A stretch of DNA of 64,000 bases from Agromyces sp. Leaf222. GTDB taxonomy: Bacteria; Actinomycetota; Actinomycetes; Actinomycetales; Microbacteriaceae. Below are positions 43,969 through 52,136 of the stretch, piece by piece (position 1 is the stretch's first letter; the number at the start of each line of letters is the position of its first letter). The notes beneath the pieces are model-generated. The model ran no database searches. It was not told where the DNA came from and saw only the letters and a list, made by a program, of their open reading frames with translations. A program made the position numbers and the translations under genes. The DNA is taken from assembly GCF_001421565.1 (NCBI RefSeq), contig NZ_LMKQ01000003.1:94588-158587 (forward strand), read 5' to 3'.

Positions 43969-44667
43969 TCAGCGCCGCGCGTGCCGCCGCACCCACTCGT
44001 GCATCACGATCGCGGCCGCCGCACTCGCGTTGATCGAGCGCGTCGAGCCGTACTGCGTGATCTCGACGACGCGATCGGATGCCGCGATCGCCTCGTCGCT
44101 GAGCCCCGGCCCCTCCTGCCCGAAGAGCAGCACGCACCGCTCGGGCAGCTCGACCGCGTCGACCGGTTCGGAGCCCTCGACGTTGTCGACCGCGATGATC
44201 GGCAGGCCCTGCTGCTCGGCCCAGGCGACGAAGTCGGCGACATCCGGGTGGTGCAGCACGTGCTGGTAGCGGTCGGTGACCATGGCGCCGCGCTTGTTCC
44301 ACCGGCGGCGGCCGATGATGTGCACCGTCTCGGCGGCGAACGCGTTGGCGCTGCGCACGATCGAGCCGATGTTCAGGTCGTGCTGCCAGTTCTCGATCGC
44401 GACGTGGAACGGATGCCGGTGCAGGTCGAGGTCGGCCACGATCGCGTCCATGCTCCAGTAGCGGTAGCGGTCGATGACGTTGCGGGTGTCGCCGTGCTCG
44501 AGCAGCTCGGGGTCGTACTGCGGCTCGTCGGGCCACTCGGCTCGACCGCCGGGCCACGGCGGCACGCCGTGAGGCAGCGTCGGCTCGGGGTGCTCCGGCT
44601 CGGGGAACCCGGGCTCCTGCGGCTCGGGCTGCGGCTCGGGCTGGGCCTCTGCGCGGTCATCGGTCAC
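43969..44667 (-). CDS. TrmH/SpoU-family RNA methyltransferase
   Basis: A protein of 232 residues. After a Pro/Glu-rich N-terminal tail (about 1-55) it has the SPOUT trefoil-knot motifs: NIGSIVRSANAF (motif 1), VLLFGQEGPGLSD (motif 2) and GSTRSINASAAAAIVMHEWV (motif 3). These enzymes 2'-O-methylate a ribose in tRNA or rRNA with S-adenosylmethionine; the exact site cannot be told. Start is the GTG at 44665-44667; on the minus strand TAGCGT (44679-44674) is 6 nt upstream, so the mRNA may be leaderless. It is convergent with the Ebo operon and divergent from mntH, with a 69-base gap. Confidence 0.9.
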   Translation of the reverse strand: MTDDRAEAQPEPQPEPQEPGFPEPEHPEPTLPHGVPPWPGGRAEWPDEPQYDPELLEHGDTRNVIDRYRYWSMDAIVADLDLHRHPFHVAIENWQHDLNIGSIVRSANAFAAETVHIIGRRRWNKRGAMVTDRYQHVLHHPDVADFVAWAEQQGLPIIAVDNVEGSEPVDAVELPERCVLLFGQEGPGLSDEAIAASDRVVEITQYGSTRSINASAAAAIVMHEWVRRHARR

Positions 44668-44702
44668 GCGCCAACGCTACCCGCGTCGTACGCGATCCGC
44701 GG

Positions 44703-44745
44703 TTTCGGTATGCCTAAATATTGCTAGGGTTTCGGTATGCCGAAA
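44703..44745 (+). promoter_or_regulatory. Two MntR-type operator dyads at mntH
   Basis: TTTCGGTATGCCTAAA (44703-44718, one mismatch between arms) and TTTCGGTATGCCGAAA (44730-44745, perfect 6-bp arms around TATG) are spaced 27 bp start to start. The second overlaps the mntH ATG (44737) and follows the -10-like TAGGGT (44725-44730). Binding of a regulator here would block both initiation sites. An MntR-like gene lies at 50982. Confidence 0.8.
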
Positions 44746-46047
44746 ACTCTCGACGACGAGACCACGCAGCCCGGGCGACCCGAGGCGACGGCGACGGATG
44801 CCGCGGGCCGCCGTGCTGCGACATCCGCCCCTCGTCTCGCGTGGCTGATCGGCCCCGCCCTCGTGGCCGGCGTCGCCTACCTCGACCCCGGCAACGTCGC
44901 GAGCAACATGACGGCCGGAGCCCAGTACGGCTACCTGCTCGTGTGGGTCGTGGTCATCGGCAACGTCATGGCCTGGCTGATCCAGTACCTCTCGGCCAAG
45001 CTCGGCGTCGTCACCGGCAAGAGCCTGCCGGAGGTGCTCGGCGAGCGCATCGGCAACCGCTGGGGCCGGCGGGCGTACTGGCTGCAGGCCGAGGCCGTGG
45101 CCATGGCGACCGACATCGCCGAGGTCATCGGCGGCGCGGTTGCGCTGAACCTGCTGTTCGGCGTGCCGCTCGTGTGGGGCGGGCTCATCACCGGCACGGT
45201 CTCGCTCGTGCTGCTCGTGATCCAGTCGCGACGGGGCGCGCGTCCGTTCGAGTTCGTCATCATCGGATTGCTCGTGATCATCGCCGTGGGATTCAGCGTC
45301 GGCGTCTTCGTCGCTCCGCCCGACCCGGCCGGCGTGCTCGGCGGGCTCGTGCCGCGCTTCGAGGACGCGAACTCGGTGCTGCTCGCCGCCTCCATCCTCG
45401 GCGCGACGATCATGCCGCACGCGATCTACGCGCACTCGGCCCTCGCCCGCGACCGGTTCGCGCCGAACCGCCGCGCCGAGACGAACGCCGTGCCGACCGC
45501 CCGCCTGCTCGTCGCGACCCGGTGGGACGTCACGATCGCCATGGTCATCGCGGGCACCGTGAACCTCTGCATCCTGCTGCTCGCGGCCGCGAACCTCGCC
45601 GGCGTCGAGGGCACCGACAGCCTCGAGGGCGCCTACGCCGCATTGCAGGTCTCGCTCGGCCCGATCATCGCGACGCTGTTCGCGGTCGGCCTGCTCGCAT
45701 CCGGGCTCGCGTCGACCTCGGTGGGCGCCTACGCGGGCGCCGAGATCATGCACGGACTGCTGCACGTGCGCGTACCGCTCATCGCGCGCCGACTGGTGAC
45801 CCTCATCCCCGCCCTCGTGATCCTCGCGCTCGGCTTCGACCCGACGCTCTCGCTCGTGCTCAGCCAGGTCGTGCTCTCGTTCGGCATCCCGTTCGCGCTC
45901 ATCCCGCTCATCTCCGTCACCGCGAAGCGAAGCGTGCTCGGGCGGTTCTCGAACCACTGGGCGACGACGGCGGCCGGCATCGCGGCATCCGTCTTCCTCA
46001 TCACGCTGAACGGCGTGCTGCTCTGGCTGGTGTTCACCGGGGCGTGA
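44737..46047 (+). CDS. mntH: Nramp-family manganese/divalent-metal transporter
   Basis: A protein of 436 residues with about 11 membrane segments. The Nramp metal-site motifs are D50PGN53 (YLDPGNVASNMTAG) in helix 1 and M226PH228 (ATIMPHAIY) in helix 6. ASGLASTSVGAYAGAEIM and SFGIPFALIPLI are also typical. It imports Mn2+ (and perhaps Fe2+, Cd2+, Co2+) with protons. The N-terminal 30 residues are polar. ATG 44737 is 6 nt after TAGGGT, so the transcript is probably leaderless, and the start lies inside the second of two operator-like dyads. Confidence 0.95.
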   Translation: MPKTLDDETTQPGRPEATATDAAGRRAATSAPRLAWLIGPALVAGVAYLDPGNVASNMTAGAQYGYLLVWVVVIGNVMAWLIQYLSAKLGVVTGKSLPEVLGERIGNRWGRRAYWLQAEAVAMATDIAEVIGGAVALNLLFGVPLVWGGLITGTVSLVLLVIQSRRGARPFEFVIIGLLVIIAVGFSVGVFVAPPDPAGVLGGLVPRFEDANSVLLAASILGATIMPHAIYAHSALARDRFAPNRRAETNAVPTARLLVATRWDVTIAMVIAGTVNLCILLLAAANLAGVEGTDSLEGAYAALQVSLGPIIATLFAVGLLASGLASTSVGAYAGAEIMHGLLHVRVPLIARRLVTLIPALVILALGFDPTLSLVLSQVVLSFGIPFALIPLISVTAKRSVLGRFSNHWATTAAGIAASVFLITLNGVLLWLVFTGA

Positions 46048-46052
46048 CGACG

Positions 46053-46075
46053 TTCGCCGGGACTCGGCCGGCGAA
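46053..46075 (+). terminator. Hairpin after mntH
   Basis: TTCGCCGG (46053-46060) and CCGGCGAA (46068-46075) form an 8-bp stem with a 7-base loop, 6 bases after the mntH stop. Confidence 0.6.
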
Positions 46076-46261
46076 TATCACGGATGCCGCGGGCTGACAC
46101 TCAGGCGGTTGCCAGCCTTCGCACGGGCGGGCCGGACTCCGCCGTCATCTCGGGCCTCCGGGCGGTGGGCCCGTGTGGGAATCCGCGCTCGCGGGGTCGG
46201 ATTCCGGGCGCGTCGCGGCATCCGCCCAAACCGTTCCACCCACCGCACCGGATCGCCTGAT

Positions 46262-46303
46262 GTGCCGGACGTGAGGGTTCCGAACGGGAACCGACACCGG
46301 CAC
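46262..46303 (+). promoter_or_regulatory. Nested dyads in the leader of the repetitive secreted-protein gene
   Basis: Outer arms GTGCCGG (46262-46268) and CCGGCAC (46297-46303) enclose inner arms GGTTCC (46276-46281) and GGAACC (46287-46292). The structure ends 23 bases before the ATG at 46327 and just before GAGAGGAAAG, the probable ribosome-binding site. It may be an RNA hairpin or an operator. Confidence 0.5.
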
Positions 46304-46326
46304 GTGGAGAGGAAAGGGTTCATCTC

Positions 46327-46908
46327 ATGAACACGTTCACCACCAAGCGCACCCTCGTCGGAGCGGCAGCCATCGCCGCCGCCGGACTCGCCGCCGCGGG
46401 CGTCGCAGCCCCCGCCATGGCCGACGACCGGGTCGGCGACGAGACGAGCATCACCGAGTCGGCCACGTCGACCGACCTCTTCGGCGACACCGGGCTCCGC
46501 GGCGTCACCGACCTGCTCGACCTCGGCCCCGTGTCGTTCGACGACCTCGGCAACATCACGAGCCGGGCGCCCATCACGGGCGGCGACGTCTCGAACGAGA
46601 GCCCCGTCGTGGTCGCCCCCGGCGACATCGCGTCCGACATCGGCTCGGGCAACGGCGACATCGGCTCGGGCAACGTCGTCGGATCGGGCAACGACGTGCA
46701 GGCGCCGATCGGCTCGGGCAACGAGACGAACGTCGACCTCGGCGGCGTGAGCGACCTCGTGGACGTAGGCGACGTCGGCGACGTGTCGGGCTCGGTCGGC
46801 GACGTGACCGGTTCGGTCGGCGACATCGTCGGTGACGTGACCGGCTCGGTCGACGGCCTGGCCGACGACATCACGGGCGATCTCGACCTCGGCGGCCTGC
46901 TCGACTGA
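46327..46908 (+). CDS. Secreted low-complexity GSGN/GDV-repeat protein
   Basis: A protein of 193 residues. A signal peptide covers about 1-32 (NTFTTKRTLVGAAAIAAAG, ending AMA). The mature part has no cysteine and is very acidic. Two repeat zones follow: DIGSGN/VVGSGN/PIGSGN units (about 100-135) and alternating GDV/GSV/GDI units (about 145-190, SVGDVTGSVGDIVGDVTGSV). GAGAGGAAAG upstream is a plausible ribosome-binding site, and a strong hairpin follows the stop. I recognise no family. The composition suggests an extended, perhaps calcium-binding or surface-coating, extracellular protein. Confidence 0.8.
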   Translation: MNTFTTKRTLVGAAAIAAAGLAAAGVAAPAMADDRVGDETSITESATSTDLFGDTGLRGVTDLLDLGPVSFDDLGNITSRAPITGGDVSNESPVVVAPGDIASDIGSGNGDIGSGNVVGSGNDVQAPIGSGNETNVDLGGVSDLVDVGDVGDVSGSVGDVTGSVGDIVGDVTGSVDGLADDITGDLDLGGLLD

Positions 46909-46924
46909 CACGCACCTCCCCTGC

Positions 46925-46953
46925 GGGGCCCGAGCCATGGCGGCTCGGGCCCC
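46925..46953 (+). terminator. Terminator of the repetitive secreted-protein gene
   Basis: GGGGCCCGAGCC (46925-46936) and its exact complement (46942-46953) form a 12-bp stem with a 5-base loop, 16 bases after the stop codon. Confidence 0.85.
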
Positions 46954-46986
46954 GACTGCGTCGGCGGCTCCCGCTACGGTGAACGC

Positions 46987-47895
46987 GTGACCGACCACGC
47001 CCCGCTGACCGCGGCCGACCTCGCCGGCATGCTCGCGAGGGGCGCCGACCTGCCGCGCGAGCTCGCGACGCAGCAGGAGCCCGACGCGGCATCCGCCCTG
47101 CCCGTGGTCGTCGACGAACGCGGCGACCGGGTCTTCACCGACGTGGCGTACGCGCGGCTCGGCGGGTTCCGGCCGCTCGTGCTCGACCTGCGCGTGCCGC
47201 CGTCGGCGGGCCCGATGCCCGTCGTGCTCTACCTGCACGGCGGGGCGTTCCTGTGGGGCAGCCACCACGGACCGCTCTTCGGCATCGCCGAGGCCCTCGC
47301 CGACGCCGGCATCGCCACAGCCTCGGCGCAGTACCGGCTCGACGGCGAGGCACCGTTTCCCGCCTCGCTGCACGACGTGCACGCGGCGATCCGCTGGCTG
47401 CGGGTCGTCGGGCCCGAACTCGGCCTCGACGCCGACCGCATCGGCATCATGGGCGAGTCGGCCGGTGGGTTGCTCGCCGTCTTCGCCGGCCTGCGCCCGA
47501 GCGACCCGGCGCTCGTCGGGCGGGTCGGCATCGTCGACGCCGAGGCCCGCGTCGACGCGGTGGTCGGCTGGTACGCCTACACGGGATCGGTGCTCGAGGA
47601 GCACCCCGACCCCGAGGTCGTCTCGTGGGCGTCACCGATGAGCCATGTCGGTGCGGATGCCGCGCCGATGCTGCTCTTCCACGGCGACGCCGACACCCTG
47701 GTCCCCCAGACGAACAGTTCCGACCTGGTCGCCGCCCTCGCAGCGGCGGGTGTCGAGGCGGAGTTCGCACCGGTTCCCGGCGCCGCGCACGTCTTCGAGG
47801 GCGGCGATCCGTCCCCCGTCGTCGCCCGCACGGCCGCGTACTTCGCCGAGCGCCTCGGCGCCGTTCCCGGCGCGCACCGCAGCGCGCAGACGTGA
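46987..47895 (+). CDS. Alpha/beta-hydrolase esterase (HSL/acetyl-esterase type)
   Basis: A protein of 302 residues. The oxyanion-hole motif is HGGAF (84-88), the nucleophile S158 lies in GESAGG, the acid is probably D236 in HGDADTLVP, and H268 in AAHVF completes the triad. This is the bacterial hormone-sensitive-lipase/acetyl-esterase layout, acting on small acyl esters. No signal peptide is seen, so a cytoplasmic role is likely. GTG 46987 is 6 nt after TACGGT (46975-46980), suggesting a leaderless mRNA. It might deacetylate sugars from the adjacent pectin-lyase system, but the genes are convergent and this link is weak. Confidence 0.9.
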   Translation: MTDHAPLTAADLAGMLARGADLPRELATQQEPDAASALPVVVDERGDRVFTDVAYARLGGFRPLVLDLRVPPSAGPMPVVLYLHGGAFLWGSHHGPLFGIAEALADAGIATASAQYRLDGEAPFPASLHDVHAAIRWLRVVGPELGLDADRIGIMGESAGGLLAVFAGLRPSDPALVGRVGIVDAEARVDAVVGWYAYTGSVLEEHPDPEVVSWASPMSHVGADAAPMLLFHGDADTLVPQTNSSDLVAALAAAGVEAEFAPVPGAAHVFEGGDPSPVVARTAAYFAERLGAVPGAHRSAQT

Positions 47896-47940
47896 GACCA
47901 CCCCGGGCGCCGGCACGGAATTGCGGCACCCGGGGTGGTC
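47896..47940. terminator. Bidirectional terminator hairpin
   Basis: GACCACCCCGGG (47896-47907) and CCCGGGGTGGTC (47929-47940) form a 12-bp perfect stem with a 21-base loop, directly after the esterase stop and 35 bases before the convergent lyase stop. Confidence 0.75.
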
Positions 47941-47974
47941 GTCGTTCATCCGCGGCTCAGCCGCGGACGGTCTC

Positions 47975-50578
47975 TCAGCGGCGCGAGAAGTCGTGCGTCC
48001 ACACCGACGTCGACCCTTCCGCGATCGCATTGCCCGCCTTCGGCACGGCGGCCACCGTGACCTCGGCGCGGGGCGCCTTGTACAGGCCCGCCTTCACCCG
48101 CTTGCCGTCGAGGTAGTAGTCGACGTCGCGGTCGATCGGCACGACGACGTAGTCGAGCAGGAAGCCACGCGGGTCGAGGAACAACGGCTTCGTGGCCTTC
48201 ACGGGCGTCGTCGTGATCGGCACGTTCGCCCAGTCGAGGTCGCTCGCGAGGTAGTACGACGTGTACGCCGGCTGGTTGTACGTCGTCTGCTGGCGGGCGG
48301 TCTCGACCCGGTACTGCGGGTCCTGCATGAGCGTCGTGAGCTTGTGCGTCGTGACCTCGGTCGTCGAGTAGATGCGCAGCGCGCTCGAGTCGGTCGTGCG
48401 CACGAGCAGCTCCTCCCGCCAGTCGCCGAGCACGTCGGCGACGAGCGACGGGTTGCCCTTCGTTCCGTTGTTCGTGAGCGTGCCGGCGGCCGTGAGCAGC
48501 GTTCCGCGGGTCCAGTCGTCGATGGTCGGCGTCTGGGTTCCTCTGCCGTTCACGATCTGCGTCGTGAGGTCGCCGGCCCAGCGGATCGACATGTTCGTGC
48601 CGGGCGTCGCCGTCGAGAGGATCTCGCCCGTCGCGCTCAGCAGTCCGCTCGCCTCGGTGCCGCCGGGCATGCTCGACCACACCTCGATGCCGGGCACGTC
48701 GGCCCGCACGTCGCCGATCATCGCACGGCCGGTGTCGCGGCCCGAGTAGGCGCCGAAGAGCGATTCGCCCGTCGCGGCATCCCGCAGCACCGAACCGTAG
48801 GGAGCGCCCGCGGCGCCCTCGTGGGCCGTCCAGACCTCGACGCCGGGTCGTGCCGGGTCGATGTCGGTGACGTGCATCGCGTCGCCGTGGCCGAGGCGCA
48901 CGTTCGCGCCCGGGTTCGCGCTGCCCTCCGGCAGCACGTCGAACGAGCTGTAGAGCAGGCTGCCGTCGTCATCGATCGTGGCCGAGCCGTAGACGAGCTC
49001 CTGCCTGCCATCGGCATCCACGTCGGCGAAGCTCAGCGAGTGGTCGCCCTGCGTCGTGATCGTCGCGAATTCGGGATCGGTGCCGTCGCGCCCGTGGGGC
49101 GAGTCGTTGAACGGGTTCGTCATGGGCACGTGGCCGCTGTCGACGTCCCAGCGCTGGCTGAGGCTCTCGCCGTCCCAGTCGTACGCCGTGACGGTGGAGC
49201 GCGTGTAGTAGCCGCGGGCGAAGACCGCCGAGGGGTGCTCGCCGTCGAGGTAGCCGACGCCCGAGAGGAACCGGTCGACCCGGTTGCCGGGCTCGATGCG
49301 GGCCATCGCGTAGTCGCCCCAGAGCAGGCCGTCGTCATCGCGGCCGGGGGTGTAGGCGACCGTCTGCAGCTCCTCGCCGGTGGCGCTGTCGAAGACCGTG
49401 AGGTACTCGGGGCCCTCGACGATGAAGCCCTCGAAGTTGCGCAGCGCGTTGCGCGTGCTGCGCGCGGGGGCGTAGACGTCGATGAAGTAGTCGACGAGTT
49501 CTTCTGCGCTCTCGCGGCTCAGCGGATAGTCGTGGGTCACCGGGATGCCGAACGCCTCCTCGAGCGTCGCCGGCCAGTGGCCCGCCACGACCTCGGGGTG
49601 CTCGGCCCATCCCTGGAACACCTCGACGAGGTGCTCCTCGTAGTCGGCCGCGCTCATGCGGTAGTCGTCGGCATTGGAGTACCCGGCCGCGACATCCGCC
49701 TCGGGCATCGTGATGTACGACTCGCTCGCGACCGAGCCGTCGGCGCCGTAGCGGATCGACTTCGTGCCCGGCGCCGTCTTCAGCATCGTCTCCGACCGGC
49801 CGTCGCCGTCGAAGTCGTAGACGAGGAACTGCGTGTAGTGCGCGCCCGCACGGATGTTCACGCCGAGGTCGAGGCGGTTCAGCAGCGTGCCGTCGAGTTC
49901 GTAGGTGTCCAGGTAGACGGTGCCCGTGTAGCCGACCTGCGAGACGTCCTTCGAGTTCGACGGGTCCCACTTCACGAGGTACTCGTACGCCCCGTCGCCG
50001 TCGACGTCGCCGACCGAGACGTCGTTCGCCGAGTAGGTGAACGCCTCGCCCTTCGGCGTCACGCCGTCGGCGGGCTTCTGCAGCGGCAGGTCGTGGAATC
50101 CCTGCTCCCACGCCGATACGGGGGCGGATGTCGCGAGCTCGACGCCGTTGACCACGGGCGCGACCGTGTACTGCGCCGAGGCGGTGCCCGCGGCATCCGC
50201 GTAGTTGGTGCTGTCGGTGACGGTCGCGATGCGCTCGCCATCGCGGTACACGGCGAAGTCCGGCCCGGCGAGGCCGGTGTCGGTGGCGCCCGTGGCCTCG
50301 GTGGTGAGCAGGCGCCAGCTGAGGAACACGCCCTCGCCGGTCGAGACGGCGACGAGTCCGCGGTCGAGGGTCTCGAGCTGCGGGGTGGGCGCGGCGGGCT
50401 GGTGGCGGGTGGTCGCGGCATTCGTGGTCGCGGCGGTCGCGGCGGTGACTGTCGAGGCCTGGCTCGCGGCCTGGCTCGCGGCCGGTTGCGCGGCCGCAGC
50501 CTGCGCCGAGCCGGCGATCAGGCAGCCCGCGGCGACGACCGCCAGGGCAGCGCGGAACGGATGGGTACCGAGATTCAT
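47975..50578 (-). CDS. Secreted rhamnogalacturonan lyase (PL11 family)
   Basis: A protein of 867 residues. The signal peptide is about 1-31 (FRAALAVVAAGCLIAGSAQA), followed by an Ala/Thr-rich linker. The fibronectin-like N-terminal domain (about 63-160) starts QLETLDRGLVAVSTGEGVFL and SWRLL, as in YesW/YesX. The rest is an eight-bladed beta-propeller with calcium-type DxDxDG loops: SVGDVDGDGAYEYLVKWDPS, VYDFDGDGRSETM, FADVDADGRQEL and others. It cleaves the rhamnose-galacturonic-acid backbone of rhamnogalacturonan I by beta-elimination. It is the only pectin gene in the window, and a LacI-type operator lies just upstream. The protein is longer than the usual ~620 because of the linker and insertions. 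Confidence 0.92.
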   Translation of the reverse strand: MNLGTHPFRAALAVVAAGCLIAGSAQAAAAQPAASQAASQASTVTAATAATTNAATTRHQPAAPTPQLETLDRGLVAVSTGEGVFLSWRLLTTEATGATDTGLAGPDFAVYRDGERIATVTDSTNYADAAGTASAQYTVAPVVNGVELATSAPVSAWEQGFHDLPLQKPADGVTPKGEAFTYSANDVSVGDVDGDGAYEYLVKWDPSNSKDVSQVGYTGTVYLDTYELDGTLLNRLDLGVNIRAGAHYTQFLVYDFDGDGRSETMLKTAPGTKSIRYGADGSVASESYITMPEADVAAGYSNADDYRMSAADYEEHLVEVFQGWAEHPEVVAGHWPATLEEAFGIPVTHDYPLSRESAEELVDYFIDVYAPARSTRNALRNFEGFIVEGPEYLTVFDSATGEELQTVAYTPGRDDDGLLWGDYAMARIEPGNRVDRFLSGVGYLDGEHPSAVFARGYYTRSTVTAYDWDGESLSQRWDVDSGHVPMTNPFNDSPHGRDGTDPEFATITTQGDHSLSFADVDADGRQELVYGSATIDDDGSLLYSSFDVLPEGSANPGANVRLGHGDAMHVTDIDPARPGVEVWTAHEGAAGAPYGSVLRDAATGESLFGAYSGRDTGRAMIGDVRADVPGIEVWSSMPGGTEASGLLSATGEILSTATPGTNMSIRWAGDLTTQIVNGRGTQTPTIDDWTRGTLLTAAGTLTNNGTKGNPSLVADVLGDWREELLVRTTDSSALRIYSTTEVTTHKLTTLMQDPQYRVETARQQTTYNQPAYTSYYLASDLDWANVPITTTPVKATKPLFLDPRGFLLDYVVVPIDRDVDYYLDGKRVKAGLYKAPRAEVTVAAVPKAGNAIAEGSTSVWTHDFSRR

Positions 50579-50981
50579 CGTCGAATCCTTCTCTGGGCGG
50601 AGCCCGTTGGGATAACGCTTTCCGTGCGTGACCGAACCTATCCACCGTTCGAGGGGTGGTCAAGGTCTCGCGGCACATTTGACACGATTCAGTCCACGCC
50701 TGCCGGCCTCACTCATGGGCCGTGATGTCGCGCGAACTGCGCGCATCTGCCGGATCCGCCGACGATTTGCGCGACATCACCGCAATGATTGCCTGCGCGC
50801 CCACGCCCGCCCGCCACCGGCATCCGGGACTCAGGCGAACGCGCGCGAATCCGGCCGCGAACCGGCGGATCGTCCTGAATTCGCGCCGAAGGCCTGAACC
50901 CGAAGCGATATCGTCGGGGCCCGAGCCGCACCGGCGGCCCCGATCCCGACGCCCCGCCCGCACCCCGATATCCTGAGTGCG
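50579..50981. other. 403-base non-coding stretch with inverted repeat
   Basis: The gap between the divergent lyase and MntR-like genes has no convincing gene. It holds the LacI-type box (50610-50623), a 12-bp inverted repeat (GTGATGTCGCGC at 50722-50733; GCGCGACATCAC at 50769-50780) with a 35-base spacer, and the -10-like TATCCT (50969-50974) of the regulator gene. Short frames in it have atypical composition. Confidence 0.6.
50610..50623 (-). promoter_or_regulatory. LacI/cre-type operator before the rhamnogalacturonan lyase
   Basis: Read on the minus strand the sequence is GGAAAGCGTTATCC, a LacI-family box with central CG, centred about 38 bases upstream of the ATG at 50578. Such boxes are bound by LacI/GalR sugar regulators. 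No LacI gene is next to it in the window. Confidence 0.65.
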
Positions 50982-51635
50982 ATGCCAGCCACCAGCCCCG
51001 CGATCGAGGACTACCTCAAGACGGTGTACGCCCACACCGAGTGGCAGCCCGACCCGATCACGCCGAAGGCCCTGGCCGACAAGCTCGGCGTGGCCCCGTC
51101 ATCCGTCACTGAGATGGTGAAGAAGATGGCCGCGCAGGGGCTCGTCGCGCATGTGCCCTACGGCCCTCTTCGGCTGACGGATGCCGGTCGCGAACGCGCG
51201 CTCGCGGTCGTGCGACGGCACCGGCTCATCGAGACCTGGCTCGTCGCCGAGATGGGCTACGCGTGGGACGAGGTGCACGACGAGGCCGAGGTGCTCGAGC
51301 ATTCGCTGAGCGACCGGCTGCTCGAGGCGATCGACGTGCGACTCGGGCGTCCGGCGCGCGATCCGCACGGCGATGCGATCCCGTCGGCGTCGGGCGAGGT
51401 CGCGAGCGAGCCGTTCGTGCTGCTCTCCGAGGCACCGAGCGCGCACGTGGGCCGCGTCATCCGCATCAGCGACCGCGACCCAGAGGTGCTGCGCGAGCTC
51501 GAGCGTCGCGGCATCCGCCCCGGTGTCGAGATCGAGGTGACGGATGCCGCGGACGAACTCGTGACCCTGCAGGCCGCGGGCGGGGCGGGCGAGCTGCCGC
51601 GCGAGGTCGCCTCGGCCATCTGGGTCACGGCCTGA
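50982..51635 (+). CDS. mntR: MntR-type manganese-dependent DtxR-family regulator
   Basis: A protein of 217 residues: winged helix (about 1-62, with LADKLGVAPSSVTEMVKKMA), dimerisation/metal domain (65-140) and FeoA/SH3-like C-terminal domain (150-217). Metal ligands point to manganese rather than iron: D10 in IEDYL (Asp as in B. subtilis MntR, Met in DtxR), H80, E84, H99, E103 in HDEAEVLEH (Glu instead of the DtxR Cys), E106 and H107. ATG 50982 is 7 nt after TATCCT, probably a leaderless start. The natural target is mntH, 5 kb away, with two operator dyads. Its end overlaps the convergent VOC gene by 11 bases. Confidence 0.88.
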   Translation: MPATSPAIEDYLKTVYAHTEWQPDPITPKALADKLGVAPSSVTEMVKKMAAQGLVAHVPYGPLRLTDAGRERALAVVRRHRLIETWLVAEMGYAWDEVHDEAEVLEHSLSDRLLEAIDVRLGRPARDPHGDAIPSASGEVASEPFVLLSEAPSAHVGRVIRISDRDPEVLRELERRGIRPGVEIEVTDAADELVTLQAAGGAGELPREVASAIWVTA

Positions 51636-51993
51636 GCCGAACGCGGGCCTGGATGACGTCGAACAGGTTGCCGTCGGGATCCGCGAGCACGATGTAGTCC
51701 GCGTCGTCCTCGTAGCGCCAGTCCACGCGCGAAGCTCCGAGCTCGAGGATCCGCGCGACCTCGCCCGCCAGGTCCGAGGCGTACAGGTCGAGGTGGTGCC
51801 GCCGCCGCCCGTTCGGCGCCGACCCGACCTGTGCGATCGCGAGTTGCAGCCCGGTGCCGTCCTTCGGAACGAGCACGGCCCAGTCGTCGTCGGGCGCCTC
51901 TCGAAGCACGTACCCGAGCACTGCCGTCCAGAAGGCGATCGCCTGGGGGACGTCGCGCACGCCCCAGACGATCGACCCGATGCGCGTCGTCAT
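51625..51993 (-). CDS. VOC-family (glyoxalase-like) protein
   Basis: A protein of 122 residues made of two beta-alpha-beta-beta-beta halves: RIGSIVWGVRDVPQAIAFWT with VLGY, then HHLDLYASDLAGEVARILEL, and YIVLADPDGNLFDVIQA at the end, where DPDGN precedes the usual C-terminal metal Glu (here Asp or Val, FDVIQ). Lyase, dioxygenase or drug-binding roles occur in this superfamily; none can be assigned. Its stop lies inside the 3' end of the MntR-like gene (convergent 11-base overlap). Confidence 0.85.
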   Translation of the reverse strand: MTTRIGSIVWGVRDVPQAIAFWTAVLGYVLREAPDDDWAVLVPKDGTGLQLAIAQVGSAPNGRRRHHLDLYASDLAGEVARILELGASRVDWRYEDDADYIVLADPDGNLFDVIQARVRLRP

Positions 51994-52136
51994 CCGCCGA
52001 CTCTCTCAGACGCGGTGCGTCGCCACCATGGCCGTCGGCCGAGCAAGGCCCGGCGACCGAGGCCCGGCGACCCGGCACGGCCGCCGGCACGCCGCCCGCT
52101 CGACGCCGCATGACCGGCGGGCGACATCCGCCCCTG

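Noticed and set aside
50628..50976. Short frames of 72-108 codons in the gap before mntR
   Set aside because: They overlap each other on both strands, have no ribosome-binding site or motif, and look like chance frames in GC-rich DNA.
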